Source: an uncultured Mucispirillum sp.
GTDB lineage: Bacteria > Chrysiogenota > Deferribacteres > Deferribacterales > Mucispirillaceae
Direction: 5' to 3'
Assembly (NCBI GenBank): GCA_944325215.1
Contig: CALUZC010000010.1
Span: forward strand, 19,186 to 83,185
Length of the DNA stretch: 64,000 bases
In this document: in pieces, positions 7,358 to 16,469 of the stretch
Layout of the letters: each line of letters starts with the position of its first letter
Numbering within the stretch: the first letter of the stretch is position 1
Translations under genes and position numbers: made by a program
Notes under the pieces: model-generated
What the model saw: the letters and a program-made list of their open reading frames with translations, nothing else
What the model was told of the DNA's origin: nothing
The model's database searches: none

Positions 7358-9151
7358 ATGTCTTTTGAATTTCCTAAAAAAGTTAAAGATAATAATAACA
7401 AGTTATTCAAAAAAACTTCTTATGATATAAGAGCTTATGTTGGTGAGCCTGGCAGGTTTTTTGGTGATGATGCTATTCTTACCCCAGAAACAGCAGAAGC
7501 TGCCGGCATGCTTATGGCAGGTCTTAATTTTAAAGCAGAAAATGGTGATAATGTAGCATTAAAACCGGGGGATACAATAGTCATAGGTTATGATAACGGC
7601 CCAACATCTAAAGCACTGGCAGAAGCTTTTGCAAAGGGTGTAGCAACTCAGGGAGTAAATGTTTATGATATAGGTGTATCTTCTTCTGGTCAGGTTTACC
7701 AAAATCAGGAGCAGTTAGAAACTAATGGCCACTGCCAGATAACAAGAAGCCATGTGGAAGTTACTACAAACGGAGCAAAGTTTGGTATAGGCACACAAGG
7801 TATCCACACATATCTTTTAGGGCAGATGAATGATGCTGTTGCAAATGACACTTTTAATTACAGAGATGGTTCAAAAGGCAAAATTACAGATAAAGCAGCA
7901 GAAGGTAAAACAGTATATTTTGCAAAAATGAAAAAAATATATAAAGATTATTTTTCTATACGTGATAATTCAATGGTAGCAGTTAACGTGTTTGGTGGCA
8001 CAGGCTTGCAGTATATTGATTTATTTAAAGATATTTTTGGAGCAGATGTTACTATACTTGGTGATGGTGTAAACGTTAATGCTGGGGATTTACTTGCAGA
8101 CCCTACAAGAAAAGAAATGCTTGAAAGAGTTCCGTCATTACAAGATGTTTTAGATAAAGGTATGAGAGTTCATTCCTTTGATTTAGATGCAGACAGAGGC
8201 TCTATTACAGAAGGAAAAGAAGCTTTAACATTAAATGGAGAAGGTCATTATTTAGGTGACGGGCTGGCTTTTATTTTAGCAGGTCATAAATTAACTATTG
8301 CAGTTCCTGCATTAAAGAAAAAATTAGAAGAAATGCAGGTGGCACAAGATAAAATAGATGAGATAATAAAAATTGCAAGTGTTATATATGTAGACCCACG
8401 CTATACATCAAGTGTTAAAAGCTACGTGGAAAAAGAGTTAAAAGGAAAAACAGAATTCCATAGAAAAGGTCATTCTTTATGGAAAGAAACTATTACTGCA
8501 AATATGAAAAAAATGGCAGCTTTAGCAGGCTGTGCTTCCATTAAAGAATTTGTTGCAAAAACAGGTTATAGAGATATCCAAATAGAAGCATCGCTTCATT
8601 TATTTGCAACTGATACAAAAGACGGTATACCAAGAGATGATGCTGTTGAAAATATTTTTCTTCTTGAAAAACTACTTGATGAAATGGGAATAAAAACTTT
8701 AAAACCATTTTTTGATAAAATGCCTAAACGCTTTATTACAAAAGAAATACGCACTACTTCTGTATCAAATGAAGCAAAAGATGCGATTACAGCTTCTATT
8801 TTAGATAAATTAAGAAGCACATTCAGCAATAAGGCTGGCTTTTCAATTGTGGAATTTGATGGGCAGATTAGGGTAGACTGGGCAACAGGATTTTTAATGT
8901 ATGGTATGAGCAACACTTCACCAAAACTTACATTTATGGCAGAAGGTGAAACAATAAAAGAAAGGAATATGGTGCTTGCATACATTATGGCATTACATAA
9001 TGAAGCTAAGAGACAAGAAAACGATGATTTACTAATGGACGTATCAGAAAACCCATTTTATATAAAAGATGCAAGTTATGAAATGGATAAACCTGATTTG
9101 GTAGATTTTAATGATGAGCGAGTTAAAGAATTTATTAAATTCATTGGCTAA
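7358..9151 (+). CDS. Atypical phosphohexomutase (PGM/PMM family)
   Basis: This 597-residue protein has the alpha-D-phosphohexomutase layout, converting hexose 6-phosphates and 1-phosphates. Domain 1 carries the phosphoserine loop, here TRSHVEVTTNGAKFGI instead of the usual TASHNPxxxNGxK; the Ser, His, Asn-Gly and Lys remain. The metal loop is DLDADRG (usual DxDxDR). The sugar-binding loop, normally GEESGH, appears as RKGHSLWKE. The domain 4 phosphate loop is probably GFSIVEFDGQIRVDW. It is about 130 residues longer than common PGM/PMM enzymes. The strong ribosome site (AAGGGGG) fits high expression. Substrate is uncertain; it may feed glycan, glycogen or cell-envelope synthesis. Confidence 0.8.
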   Translation: MSFEFPKKVKDNNNKLFKKTSYDIRAYVGEPGRFFGDDAILTPETAEAAGMLMAGLNFKAENGDNVALKPGDTIVIGYDNGPTSKALAEAFAKGVATQGVNVYDIGVSSSGQVYQNQEQLETNGHCQITRSHVEVTTNGAKFGIGTQGIHTYLLGQMNDAVANDTFNYRDGSKGKITDKAAEGKTVYFAKMKKIYKDYFSIRDNSMVAVNVFGGTGLQYIDLFKDIFGADVTILGDGVNVNAGDLLADPTRKEMLERVPSLQDVLDKGMRVHSFDLDADRGSITEGKEALTLNGEGHYLGDGLAFILAGHKLTIAVPALKKKLEEMQVAQDKIDEIIKIASVIYVDPRYTSSVKSYVEKELKGKTEFHRKGHSLWKETITANMKKMAALAGCASIKEFVAKTGYRDIQIEASLHLFATDTKDGIPRDDAVENIFLLEKLLDEMGIKTLKPFFDKMPKRFITKEIRTTSVSNEAKDAITASILDKLRSTFSNKAGFSIVEFDGQIRVDWATGFLMYGMSNTSPKLTFMAEGETIKERNMVLAYIMALHNEAKRQENDDLLMDVSENPFYIKDASYEMDKPDLVDFNDERVKEFIKFIG

Positions 9152-9189
9152 AAATAATGTATAGTATCTAGTTATATGGGGAGGCTGCT

Positions 9190-9387
9190 ATGCATAACAT
9201 TATTCATTACAAAGAGCATTATGGTCGTATTGGTTTTTCTCACACTGAAAATAATTATTCAAGCAGTGTGAAAGGTGTAAAGGCAGAAAATAATGTATCT
9301 GTTAAAGGCACATCAGAAGATGAAGTTAAAAAAGCCTTTAGAGATTACATTGATGAGCTTACATCAAAGGACAGTAAAAAGATTTAG
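9190..9387 (+). CDS. HicB-like antitoxin-fold protein without HicA
   Basis: The 65-residue product matches the N-terminal half of HicB: HYKEHYGRIGFS, then SSSVKGV, then VSVKGTSEDEVKKAFRDYID, the last being the characteristic helix of the HicB partial RNase H-like fold. HicB proteins normally neutralise the HicA mRNA interferase and often have a C-terminal DNA-binding domain. Here neither that domain nor a hicA gene is present; upstream is the mutase and downstream is a convergent acetyltransferase overlapping by 4 bp. A good ribosome site (GGGGAGG) shows that it is likely translated. It may be a solitary antitoxin, a remnant or a stand-alone regulator. Confidence 0.75.
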   Translation: MHNIIHYKEHYGRIGFSHTENNYSSSVKGVKAENNVSVKGTSEDEVKKAFRDYIDELTSKDSKKI

Positions 9388-9929
9388 GGTTTTATATTAT
9401 TAAAATTTATAAATGGTTTTGGTGTGCTGCTGTGGTCTGATATGATTTTTTCAAACCACATCACATCATGCCATTTATTATGTTTGAACCCACATTTATG
9501 AAAATGGGCTGTTTTTTGAAAGCCAAATTTTTCATGAAATATAATACTCTCTTTATTTGACTCTGTAATACATGCATAAAGGTTTACTATATTCTGTTTT
9601 TTCAAATATTCAAAAAGTCTTGTATATAAGGCTTTTCCAATGGATTTTTCTTTATAGTTATAATCAAGATATATTGTAGTTTCACATGAATATTCATAGG
9701 CTTTACGTGTTTTTAAAGGAGCAGCATAAGCATAGCCTACCACTTTATTATCAATTAATGCTGAAAGAAAGGGATATTTTTCCTGTATAGTATCTACTCT
9801 GTTTTTAAATTCATTATATTCTGGAATTTCCACTTCAAATGTAATAGATGTATTTAAAACATAATATCCGTATATATCAATAATTTGCTGGATATGGCTT
9901 TCATTTGTTGTGATAATATTTAAATCCAA
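9384..9929 (-). CDS. GNAT N-acetyltransferase, phosphinothricin-type
   Basis: This 181-residue protein is a GCN5-related acetyltransferase that transfers acetyl from acetyl-CoA to an amine. It has the pat-like N-terminus (IIDIYGYYVLNTSITFEVEI), VVGYAYAAPLKTRKAYEYS and the acetyl-CoA loop (YKEKSIGKALYTRLFEYL, the Q/R-x-x-G-x-G/A signature), then FHEKFGFQKTAHFHKCGFK and a closing WHDVMWFEK, all typical of phosphinothricin or methionine sulfoximine acetyltransferases. The natural substrate is probably an amino acid analogue, but this cannot be decided from sequence. It is convergent with the HicB-like gene and 11 bp downstream of the Sel1-repeat gene. Confidence 0.88.
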   Translation of the reverse strand: MDLNIITTNESHIQQIIDIYGYYVLNTSITFEVEIPEYNEFKNRVDTIQEKYPFLSALIDNKVVGYAYAAPLKTRKAYEYSCETTIYLDYNYKEKSIGKALYTRLFEYLKKQNIVNLYACITESNKESIIFHEKFGFQKTAHFHKCGFKHNKWHDVMWFEKIISDHSSTPKPFINFNNIKP

Positions 9930-9940
9930 TTTATTAAACC

Positions 9941-10516
9941 CTACTTTAATTTATCATACTGACTGCATGCTTTTTCATATTTTAAATCACATGATTTTTT
10001 TAAATATTCTAAAGCAGTATCTTTATTTTTTTTCACTTTATAGCCATTTTTATAAATATTGCCAAGCTGAAAACAGCCTAATCCGTCTTGCAGATTACAT
10101 GCTTTTTCAAAAAGTTTTCTTGCTTTCCTGTAGTTTTTACGGACTGGTTTGCCATTATAATAAGCATCTCCAAGGGCAGAGCAGCCACGAGCAATATTAT
10201 TATCACATGCTTTATTATATAGTGATATAGATTTTTTTTGAATAGATTTATTATAGTCTTTTATATATACATTACCCAGGTTAACACATGATTCAAAGAT
10301 ATCATTTTTACATGCTTTTTCATAAGCATTTATAGCAAGCAGTGCAAACCCTTTATCTTCAAACACCTGCCCTGCATAATAGCATGATAAATAATCATTA
10401 TTATAACACTTATCTTCTAGTAATTTAATATGTTCAGAAAAATCACTATTTTCAGCATAGGTATTAAAATAAACAAGTAAAAAAGAAAATATAAATGCAC
10501 TAATATATTTTTTCAT
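9941..10516 (-). CDS. Exported Sel1-like repeat protein
   Basis: The 191-residue product begins with a signal peptide (residues 1-21, MKKYISAFIFSFLLVYFNTYA) and continues as four or five Sel1/TPR-like repeats of about 36 residues, each with paired Cys (for example KACNLQDGLGCFQLGNIY, KACDNNIARGCSALGDAYY). The regular Cys pairs across each repeat resemble the Helicobacter cysteine-rich (Hcp) proteins, in which every repeat is closed by a disulfide. It is probably periplasmic or secreted. Function in this organism is unknown; Hcp-type proteins engage host immunity in some gut bacteria, which would be inference here. Confidence 0.82.
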   Translation of the reverse strand: MKKYISAFIFSFLLVYFNTYAENSDFSEHIKLLEDKCYNNDYLSCYYAGQVFEDKGFALLAINAYEKACKNDIFESCVNLGNVYIKDYNKSIQKKSISLYNKACDNNIARGCSALGDAYYNGKPVRKNYRKARKLFEKACNLQDGLGCFQLGNIYKNGYKVKKNKDTALEYLKKSCDLKYEKACSQYDKLK

Positions 10517-10720
10517 AACATTAGTATAACTTGAAAAAAATAATTATGGAAGAAAAATATAACAAATTTGTATATTAATTAATTATTTTATTAAAAAATA
10601 AAATATAAGCATAATTTATATGCTTTATAAAATATACTTAATAATTTTAAAACAAATCTAGCATTTTTTATAAAATTGTGTAATAATGAAAAATAAGAGT
10701 ATGAGATTAGGAGTAGGTAT

Positions 10721-12661
10721 ATGCCAAAAGTTGTATATGGATTTAGGAAAGGTGGCCGCCTTGATTTTAGAAATGTAAATGAACAGGATAGACCTGAAAC
10801 TCCCTTTTTATTTGATGATTACGTTAATGGCAAGCCTGTTAAGCTTGTTATAAGCTGGCATGGGTTTTTAGTTTACGATGAAGGTATTGATATTGCTTCT
10901 GCCATGTGTACATTTATGCGTTATGTTAGTGAGCATGGCTGCTGCGGCAGGTGTATCCCTGGTAAAAACGGCACAACTAAGCTTGCTGATATTATGGAGG
11001 AATTACGAACTGACCCAAATCTTACTAAAATGCCAGAAGCATTAGAACTGGCTGATAGTATACAAGCTACTTCTAAATGTTCATTTGCTCCGTCATCTGT
11101 TAGTATTGTTAAATCATTTTTACTAGAGTATCCTGAAAAATTACATAAATATATAGACGCACCAAAACTAGATTATCACTTTCATATGTCTGCTCCATGC
11201 ACATCTGCATGTCCTGCTCATATTCAAATACCTGAATTTATAGATGAGCTTAGAACGAAACGTTTTTTACCAGCCTTATCAATTATTAGAGAGCATATGC
11301 CACTTGCAGGTCTTTGTGGCAGAGTATGTCCTCACCCATGTGAAGCAGTGTGCAGACGTGGGGAAGTTGATGAACCTATTAATATTATGAATTTAAAACA
11401 GTCTGCCTGGAACTATGAATTTTTTAGAAACCAGACACCAATACTACCTGAAAAGAAAGAATCAACAGGTAAAACTTGTGCTATTATTGGGGCAGGTCCT
11501 GCTGGTCTTACAGCTGCATATTATTTAGCATTAATGGGGCATCAGGTAGAGATATTTGATAAAATGCATGAGCCTGGTGGTATGACTGCTGCAGGTATTC
11601 CAGATTATAGAGAGCCTAGGGAACATTTAGCATATGAAGCAAATATTGTTCGCAGTTTAGGGGTAAATATCCACTATGGTAAAACATTAGGTAAAGAAAT
11701 TACACTAGAATATTTAAAAAATATATATGATGCTACACTGCTTGCAATAGGTGCATGGCAGCCGCAGGACCCGCGTATTGCAGATATGGATAAAGCTAAT
11801 AATATATTTAACGGTATTGATTATTTAGAGCAGGTATCACGTCATGAAAAACCAATTGAGAAAAGCAAAGTAATAGTTGTAGGTGGTGGTAATACTGCCA
11901 TAGACTGTGCAAGAACTGCCATTAGATTTGGTAATGATGTTACAATTTTATATAGAAGAACAAGAGAAGAGATGCCTGCTGAAGATTATGAAGTTAGAGA
12001 CGCAGAGGAAGAAGGTGTTAAGTTTATATTTTTAGCAGCACCTGTTAGGGCTGTTAATGATAATGGTAAACTTGTTGGAATAGAATGCCATAAAATGAGG
12101 CTTGGAAGCCCTGATGCATCAGGCAGAAGAAGCCCGGAAGTTGTGCCCGGTGAAGATTTTATTGTTGAGTGTGATTATTTAATACCAGCTATTGGACAAA
12201 AAACTGATATAAGCTTTAATACTGGTGATATAAAATTAGAAGTTACAAAATGGAATACAATAGTATGTGATAAGCTTTATTTTACAACATCAGTAGATAG
12301 TATTTTTGCAGCAGGCGACTGTATTGATGGCGATAGTTTTACAGTAGTCCGTGCTGTTGGTAATGGAAAAAGGGCTGCTCAAATGATGGATAGATACATG
12401 ATGAGTGGAAAGCCTTACCTTGAACCATCAGAAGTTATGGAAAGATACTTATATGAAAATAAAATATTTAGTTATGGTGAAGCACCTGAGCCACCAAGAC
12501 CAATTATAAAAAGGTATGAAACAGAAAAAATACCTATGGAAGAACGAATAAGCAGCTTTAATGAGGTTGAAAAACCTTATGAAGAACAGACAGCAGCTTT
12601 AGAAGCAAGAAGATGTTTAAGATGCATGCGTGTGGGAATGTTTGCAACAGGGGAAGAATAA
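10721..12661 (+). CDS. SfrB-like NAD(P)H oxidoreductase flavoprotein subunit
   Basis: This 646-residue protein joins three modules. Residues about 1-140 resemble the Fe-S end of NuoF (CCGRCIPGKNGT, later KCSFAPSSV). Residues about 155-235 are a GltD-type double [4Fe-4S] domain (CTSACPAHIQIP, CGRVCPHPCEAVC). Residues about 248-600 are a flavin/pyridine-nucleotide domain with two Rossmann motifs (AIIGAGPAGLTAAYYLALMG and VIVVGGGNTAIDCARTA). The tail ends in CLRCM. This is the layout of SfrB, the NADPH-oxidising subunit of Geobacter SfrAB, and of related electron-transfer beta subunits. The stop overlaps the SfrA-like start (TAATG). Acceptor and cofactor preference cannot be read from sequence. 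Confidence 0.82.
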   Translation: MPKVVYGFRKGGRLDFRNVNEQDRPETPFLFDDYVNGKPVKLVISWHGFLVYDEGIDIASAMCTFMRYVSEHGCCGRCIPGKNGTTKLADIMEELRTDPNLTKMPEALELADSIQATSKCSFAPSSVSIVKSFLLEYPEKLHKYIDAPKLDYHFHMSAPCTSACPAHIQIPEFIDELRTKRFLPALSIIREHMPLAGLCGRVCPHPCEAVCRRGEVDEPINIMNLKQSAWNYEFFRNQTPILPEKKESTGKTCAIIGAGPAGLTAAYYLALMGHQVEIFDKMHEPGGMTAAGIPDYREPREHLAYEANIVRSLGVNIHYGKTLGKEITLEYLKNIYDATLLAIGAWQPQDPRIADMDKANNIFNGIDYLEQVSRHEKPIEKSKVIVVGGGNTAIDCARTAIRFGNDVTILYRRTREEMPAEDYEVRDAEEEGVKFIFLAAPVRAVNDNGKLVGIECHKMRLGSPDASGRRSPEVVPGEDFIVECDYLIPAIGQKTDISFNTGDIKLEVTKWNTIVCDKLYFTTSVDSIFAAGDCIDGDSFTVVRAVGNGKRAAQMMDRYMMSGKPYLEPSEVMERYLYENKIFSYGEAPEPPRPIIKRYETEKIPMEERISSFNEVEKPYEEQTAALEARRCLRCMRVGMFATGEE

Positions 12662-14805
12662 TGGATAGAATGATTACTATTAATGGGGAAAAGTTTCCAT
12701 TTAAAGAAGGGGATACAATACTTGCAGTAGCAGAAAGAAATGATATACATATACCAGTTTTATGTTATTTAAAAGATATTGCAGAAACTGGCAGCTGTAG
12801 AATGTGCCTTGTGGAAGTGGAAGGCGTTCCACAGCCTGTTGCTTCCTGTTCTGCATTTGCAACTGATGGTATGGTTGTTCATACTGATACGGAAGAAGTT
12901 AAGCAGCACAGGTTAAAGGCTTTAGAATTTATTTTATTAAAGCACCCGTTAAAATGCGGCATATGTGAAAATGCTGAAGACTGTATATTAAGAGATTTAG
13001 CACGTGATATGGGCATTAGTGAAGTAAGTGATATTGTAGAGGAAGAACCTACACCACTTCATGACTGGAATATGTTATTATATGATAAAGATGCATGTGT
13101 ATTATGTATGCGTTGTATAAATGTGTGTAGAGATGTGGCAGGTTGTGATGCAATAGATGTTGTTGCAAGGGGAAATAACGCTCATATTGAGCCTGTTAAT
13201 AACCCATTAAATTGTGATTTTTGTGGTATTTGTGTTGATGCCTGTCCAGTTGGTGCTATAAAAGATAAACCATTTATGGATTCATTAAAGGTTTGGGAAC
13301 TAGAATACATGAATACAATATGCAGTTTTTGTCCTGTTGGCTGTAATATTAACTATGGCGTGGCACAAAATCAAATACACAGGGCAAGGCTTTCCAGTGA
13401 AAATTATATTTGTTCCAAAGGCAGATACGGTTTTAAATTTTTAGAAAGCAGCAAGCGTATTAAAACACCTTTAATAAAAAAAGATGGTGAATTTATAAAG
13501 GCAGACTGGCATGAAGCAATGGATAAAATACACCATGCCATAGATAAGGCAGGTGTAGAAAATACATTGATAGTTGCTGGTGGCTGGCTTTCAAATGAAG
13601 AATTACACAGCTATAAATTATTAGCAGAAAAAACAGGCATGATGTTTTTAACAGAAGCTGAAATTTATTTTGGTAATTTTGCCCGTAAATTTAAGGAAAA
13701 ATTTGGGCATTATGAAAGTGTTGGCACATTAAAAGAAGTGGAATCTTCTGATGTTATATTTGTAATAGGTGCTGATTTTGCAAGAGAAAATGTGGGCATA
13801 AAATGGAGTGTAATGAAAGCCATTAGGAATAACGATGCAAAAGTTATTACTATTGGTCTGCAAAGATATGATTATGATGAAAGGACATTTTTAAGTCTTT
13901 TAGCAGATTATGCAGATTTTGCTGGTGAATTTCATAATATAGAGCATTCAGAAAAAAGTATATATATAGCCCTTAGAAAGCAAATAGCAAATAACAAGAA
14001 AATATCCATTATTGTAGGTAATGAATATTTTTGCGGTGAAAAAGACCAGGAATCAGTTTTAGCATTTGCTGATTTTATAGGAAAAGATAAGTTATCTGCT
14101 TTTATAGCAGCTCATGATAAGTTAAACTATATTGGCAGTCTTTATGCAGGTGGAGCTTCCATTAATGAAGTTATGAAAGCATCACCAAAGGTTGTATTTG
14201 CACTAGCTGTAAACCCATCTAAAGGAAAAGATGAGGCACTTTTAAATATTATCGAAAAGGCAGAATTTTATGCAACGCCAGATATGTTTTTAACAGGCAG
14301 TGTAAATAATGCAGATGTTGTCCTTCCTGTTCGAGCAGTTTTAGAAACAGATGGAACAACTATTAGTTTAGATGGCAGGCTTATGCATATGAATAAGGTT
14401 GTCCAAGCTCCAATTAGCAGTAAATCAAACCTTGAAATAGCTGGTATGCTTGGCGATTATTTTAGAAAAAAAATAGAAACAGATATTCATAAAGTATTTG
14501 ATGAACTTGCTTCCCGCATTGGATTTAGTAAAGAAGATTATAATAAAGAAGATGTGGTTTACGGTAAAAAGGAAAAAACATTTAACAAAACAAATTATAC
14601 GTATAAAGAGCATGAACATAAAGAATGCACAGTATATGTAAACCCACGTCATCATGAGGGTGTTTTAACAAAAATAATATATGCTTATCCTGAAGATAAA
14701 TATCCTGTTTTTCCTGAAATAGAAAAGGATATTGAGCCAGGTTATAAGAGATTTAGTAATATGGAAGATAATATTGCAAAGGGAGTTAAGCTTATACCAA
14801 GATAA
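12661..14805 (+). CDS. SfrA/NuoG-like iron-sulfur oxidoreductase subunit
   Basis: The 714-residue product has the NuoG/molybdopterin-oxidoreductase layout: an N-terminal [2Fe-2S] domain (CRMCLVEVEG), the His-Cys cluster (KHPLKCGICENAEDC), two [4Fe-4S] motifs (CVLCMRCINVC, CDFCGICVDACP), then a CSFCPVGC motif and a molybdopterin-type fold. No active-site Cys or Sec of formate dehydrogenase and no C-terminal dinucleotide-binding domain are seen, so Mo may be absent, as in NuoG. The start at 12661 overlaps the upstream stop; an ORF start at 12613 would read through the upstream Cys tail. With the preceding gene it forms an SfrAB-like soluble NAD(P)H oxidoreductase. Confidence 0.82.
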   Translation: MDRMITINGEKFPFKEGDTILAVAERNDIHIPVLCYLKDIAETGSCRMCLVEVEGVPQPVASCSAFATDGMVVHTDTEEVKQHRLKALEFILLKHPLKCGICENAEDCILRDLARDMGISEVSDIVEEEPTPLHDWNMLLYDKDACVLCMRCINVCRDVAGCDAIDVVARGNNAHIEPVNNPLNCDFCGICVDACPVGAIKDKPFMDSLKVWELEYMNTICSFCPVGCNINYGVAQNQIHRARLSSENYICSKGRYGFKFLESSKRIKTPLIKKDGEFIKADWHEAMDKIHHAIDKAGVENTLIVAGGWLSNEELHSYKLLAEKTGMMFLTEAEIYFGNFARKFKEKFGHYESVGTLKEVESSDVIFVIGADFARENVGIKWSVMKAIRNNDAKVITIGLQRYDYDERTFLSLLADYADFAGEFHNIEHSEKSIYIALRKQIANNKKISIIVGNEYFCGEKDQESVLAFADFIGKDKLSAFIAAHDKLNYIGSLYAGGASINEVMKASPKVVFALAVNPSKGKDEALLNIIEKAEFYATPDMFLTGSVNNADVVLPVRAVLETDGTTISLDGRLMHMNKVVQAPISSKSNLEIAGMLGDYFRKKIETDIHKVFDELASRIGFSKEDYNKEDVVYGKKEKTFNKTNYTYKEHEHKECTVYVNPRHHEGVLTKIIYAYPEDKYPVFPEIEKDIEPGYKRFSNMEDNIAKGVKLIPR

Positions 14806-14834
14806 GTTAAAGATAAAATGTAGGAGAGTAGTGT

Positions 14835-15350
14835 ATGAAAATTAAATTATTTCTTACTATTTTACTAACTTTTGCATCAGTAAGTATTTATGCACAAGAA
14901 TCAAAAGAAATAGTAGCAAAAATGATTGACGGTTTGCGTGTTGATAACTCTAAAAGTATTACTATACCAGGCAGAAAAGGTGCTATAAGAATATATTTTG
15001 AGTCATTAAAAACGACTCCATATTCGTCTGAATTAATTAATATAAAATATAATGATAAAATATCACCATTTCAGGCAGGCAGTAATTTCTTAATTACTAA
15101 AGATGGTAAACTGATTTTTGGCAGGTATAATGATAAAATTTATGCACGTGGTTATACAGATAGATATAATGAATATATATCTATAAAACATAATAATTTC
15201 ATATATGATTATAATAATAGTATTATTAAAATATATGAGAATAAAGAAGAAGTTTTATCAGGAAAAGAAATAATTTATGATAAAACTAAGTCATCTTTTA
15301 CAATATATGATAAAAATAAGTTAATAAAAACCATGTCTGTTAGCAACTAA
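14835..15350 (+). CDS. Small exported protein of unknown function
   Basis: The 171-residue product has a signal peptide (residues 1-20, ending SIYAQ) and a beta-rich mature part with many Tyr, Asn and Lys. I do not recognise a family. The C-terminal third (YNNSIIKIYEN ... IIYDKTKSSFTIYDKNKL) has a rhythm similar to the C-termini of the exported proteins at 43.6 and 44.5 kb (for example IIYDFERRVIKYLKNDKL), so it may be a distant relative. It stands between the SfrA-like gene and the restriction-modification pair, with a ribosome site (GGAGAG) 8 bp before the start. Confidence 0.65.
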   Translation: MKIKLFLTILLTFASVSIYAQESKEIVAKMIDGLRVDNSKSITIPGRKGAIRIYFESLKTTPYSSELINIKYNDKISPFQAGSNFLITKDGKLIFGRYNDKIYARGYTDRYNEYISIKHNNFIYDYNNSIIKIYENKEEVLSGKEIIYDKTKSSFTIYDKNKLIKTMSVSN

Positions 15351-15353
15351 TAA

Positions 15354-16469
15354 ATGGAGTATATGTTGGAACATGCAAAACATCTTTCAAAAAAAGAAAA
15401 AGTTAATTATGGGAGTTATTATACGCCACAAAACTTAATTGGATATATAGAAAAACTTATACACAATAATATTGATATTGAGATTTTAAATAAATATATA
15501 TTACTTGATACATCATGTGGTAGTGGTAATTTATTAGATTTAACATATGAATTTAAGCAAATTATTGGTGCAGATATCGATAATGAAGCTGTTAAATATG
15601 CAAGAAATAGATTTAGCAATAAAAATGTTGACTTATTAGTATTAAATTCTTTAGAAAAAATAACTAGGCATGAATATAATATAAGCGATAGTGATATGCT
15701 TTTTATTATTGGAAATCCACCTTATAATGACAGAACTTCTATTGTGCAAAATTATTTAAAAACATATAATATATACAATATTAATGAAAAAGTAGAACAC
15801 AGGGATTTAGGAATTAGTTTTCTATTATCATATAATGAGTTGAAAGCTGATTATATATGTGTTTTACACCCACTATCTTATTTAATTAAAAAGACAAATT
15901 TTAATAGTTTAGGTAGATTTAAAGATAATTATGTATTAGAAGATTCACTTATAGTAAGCTCTCAACTATTTTGTGCAACATCATTGTCATTTTTTCCAAT
16001 AATTATTGGCTTATATAAACGAAGTGAAAAAGGTATGGATTATGAATATATAAAAAATTATAAATTTAAAACCATTGAAAATCACAAGTTTTCTCTTAAT
16101 GACTTTGATTTTATAAGTAAGTATGTAGATAAGTATCCGAATAAAAATAAAATAAATCAATCAAATATAGTGGCAAGATTTTACACTATGCGTGATATTA
16201 ATGCATTAAAAAGGTCTAGAACTTTTATTCAAGAAGATTGTGCTAATACAGTATATATTACTGATAATAAATACTCTTTATATTGTTATATAGACGTATT
16301 TAAAAAATACATAAATAAACTGCCATATTATTTTGGAAATCTTGATGTTTTTATAAACTACCAAAAATTTAAATTAATAGAAAATGAATTCGTGGAACTT
16401 TCAGAAAACAATATAAAAAGCGATAATATAGATAAATATTTTTTAGAATTATTTGGTGAAACATCATGA
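15354..16469 (+). CDS. Type II N6-adenine DNA methyltransferase
   Basis: This 371-residue protein methylates adenine in DNA using SAM. It shows the order X-I-IV of gamma-class enzymes: YGSYYTPQNLIGYIEKLI (motif X), DTSCGSGNLLDLTYEF (motif I), GADIDNEAV (motif II) and IIGNPPYND (catalytic NPPY, motif IV). The C-terminal 190 residues would be the target-recognition region. The start is uncertain: ATG 15354 has no ribosome site, while ATG 15363 is only 4 bp from GGAG. The stop overlaps the next start (ATGA), so it is translationally coupled to the probable endonuclease. The region looks more AT-rich than its neighbours, consistent with transfer. Confidence 0.88.
   Translation: MEYMLEHAKHLSKKEKVNYGSYYTPQNLIGYIEKLIHNNIDIEILNKYILLDTSCGSGNLLDLTYEFKQIIGADIDNEAVKYARNRFSNKNVDLLVLNSLEKITRHEYNISDSDMLFIIGNPPYNDRTSIVQNYLKTYNIYNINEKVEHRDLGISFLLSYNELKADYICVLHPLSYLIKKTNFNSLGRFKDNYVLEDSLIVSSQLFCATSLSFFPIIIGLYKRSEKGMDYEYIKNYKFKTIENHKFSLNDFDFISKYVDKYPNKNKINQSNIVARFYTMRDINALKRSRTFIQEDCANTVYITDNKYSLYCYIDVFKKYINKLPYYFGNLDVFINYQKFKLIENEFVELSENNIKSDNIDKYFLELFGETS

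Noticed and set aside
9910..10230. 106-residue plus-strand ORF opposite the Sel1-repeat gene
   Set aside because: It is antisense to a protein with clear repeat structure and signal peptide, and its sequence is low-complexity Tyr/Leu/Phe.
12613..12660. Longer SfrA-like protein starting at 12613
   Set aside because: The extra 16 residues only re-read the Cys-rich tail of the upstream gene in another frame; ATG 12661 overlaps the upstream stop and begins the normal [2Fe-2S] domain.
12661..14805. Formate dehydrogenase alpha subunit
   Set aside because: No active-site Cys/Sec with the adjoining His-Gly motif and no C-terminal dinucleotide-binding domain are visible, and no in-frame TGA was found.
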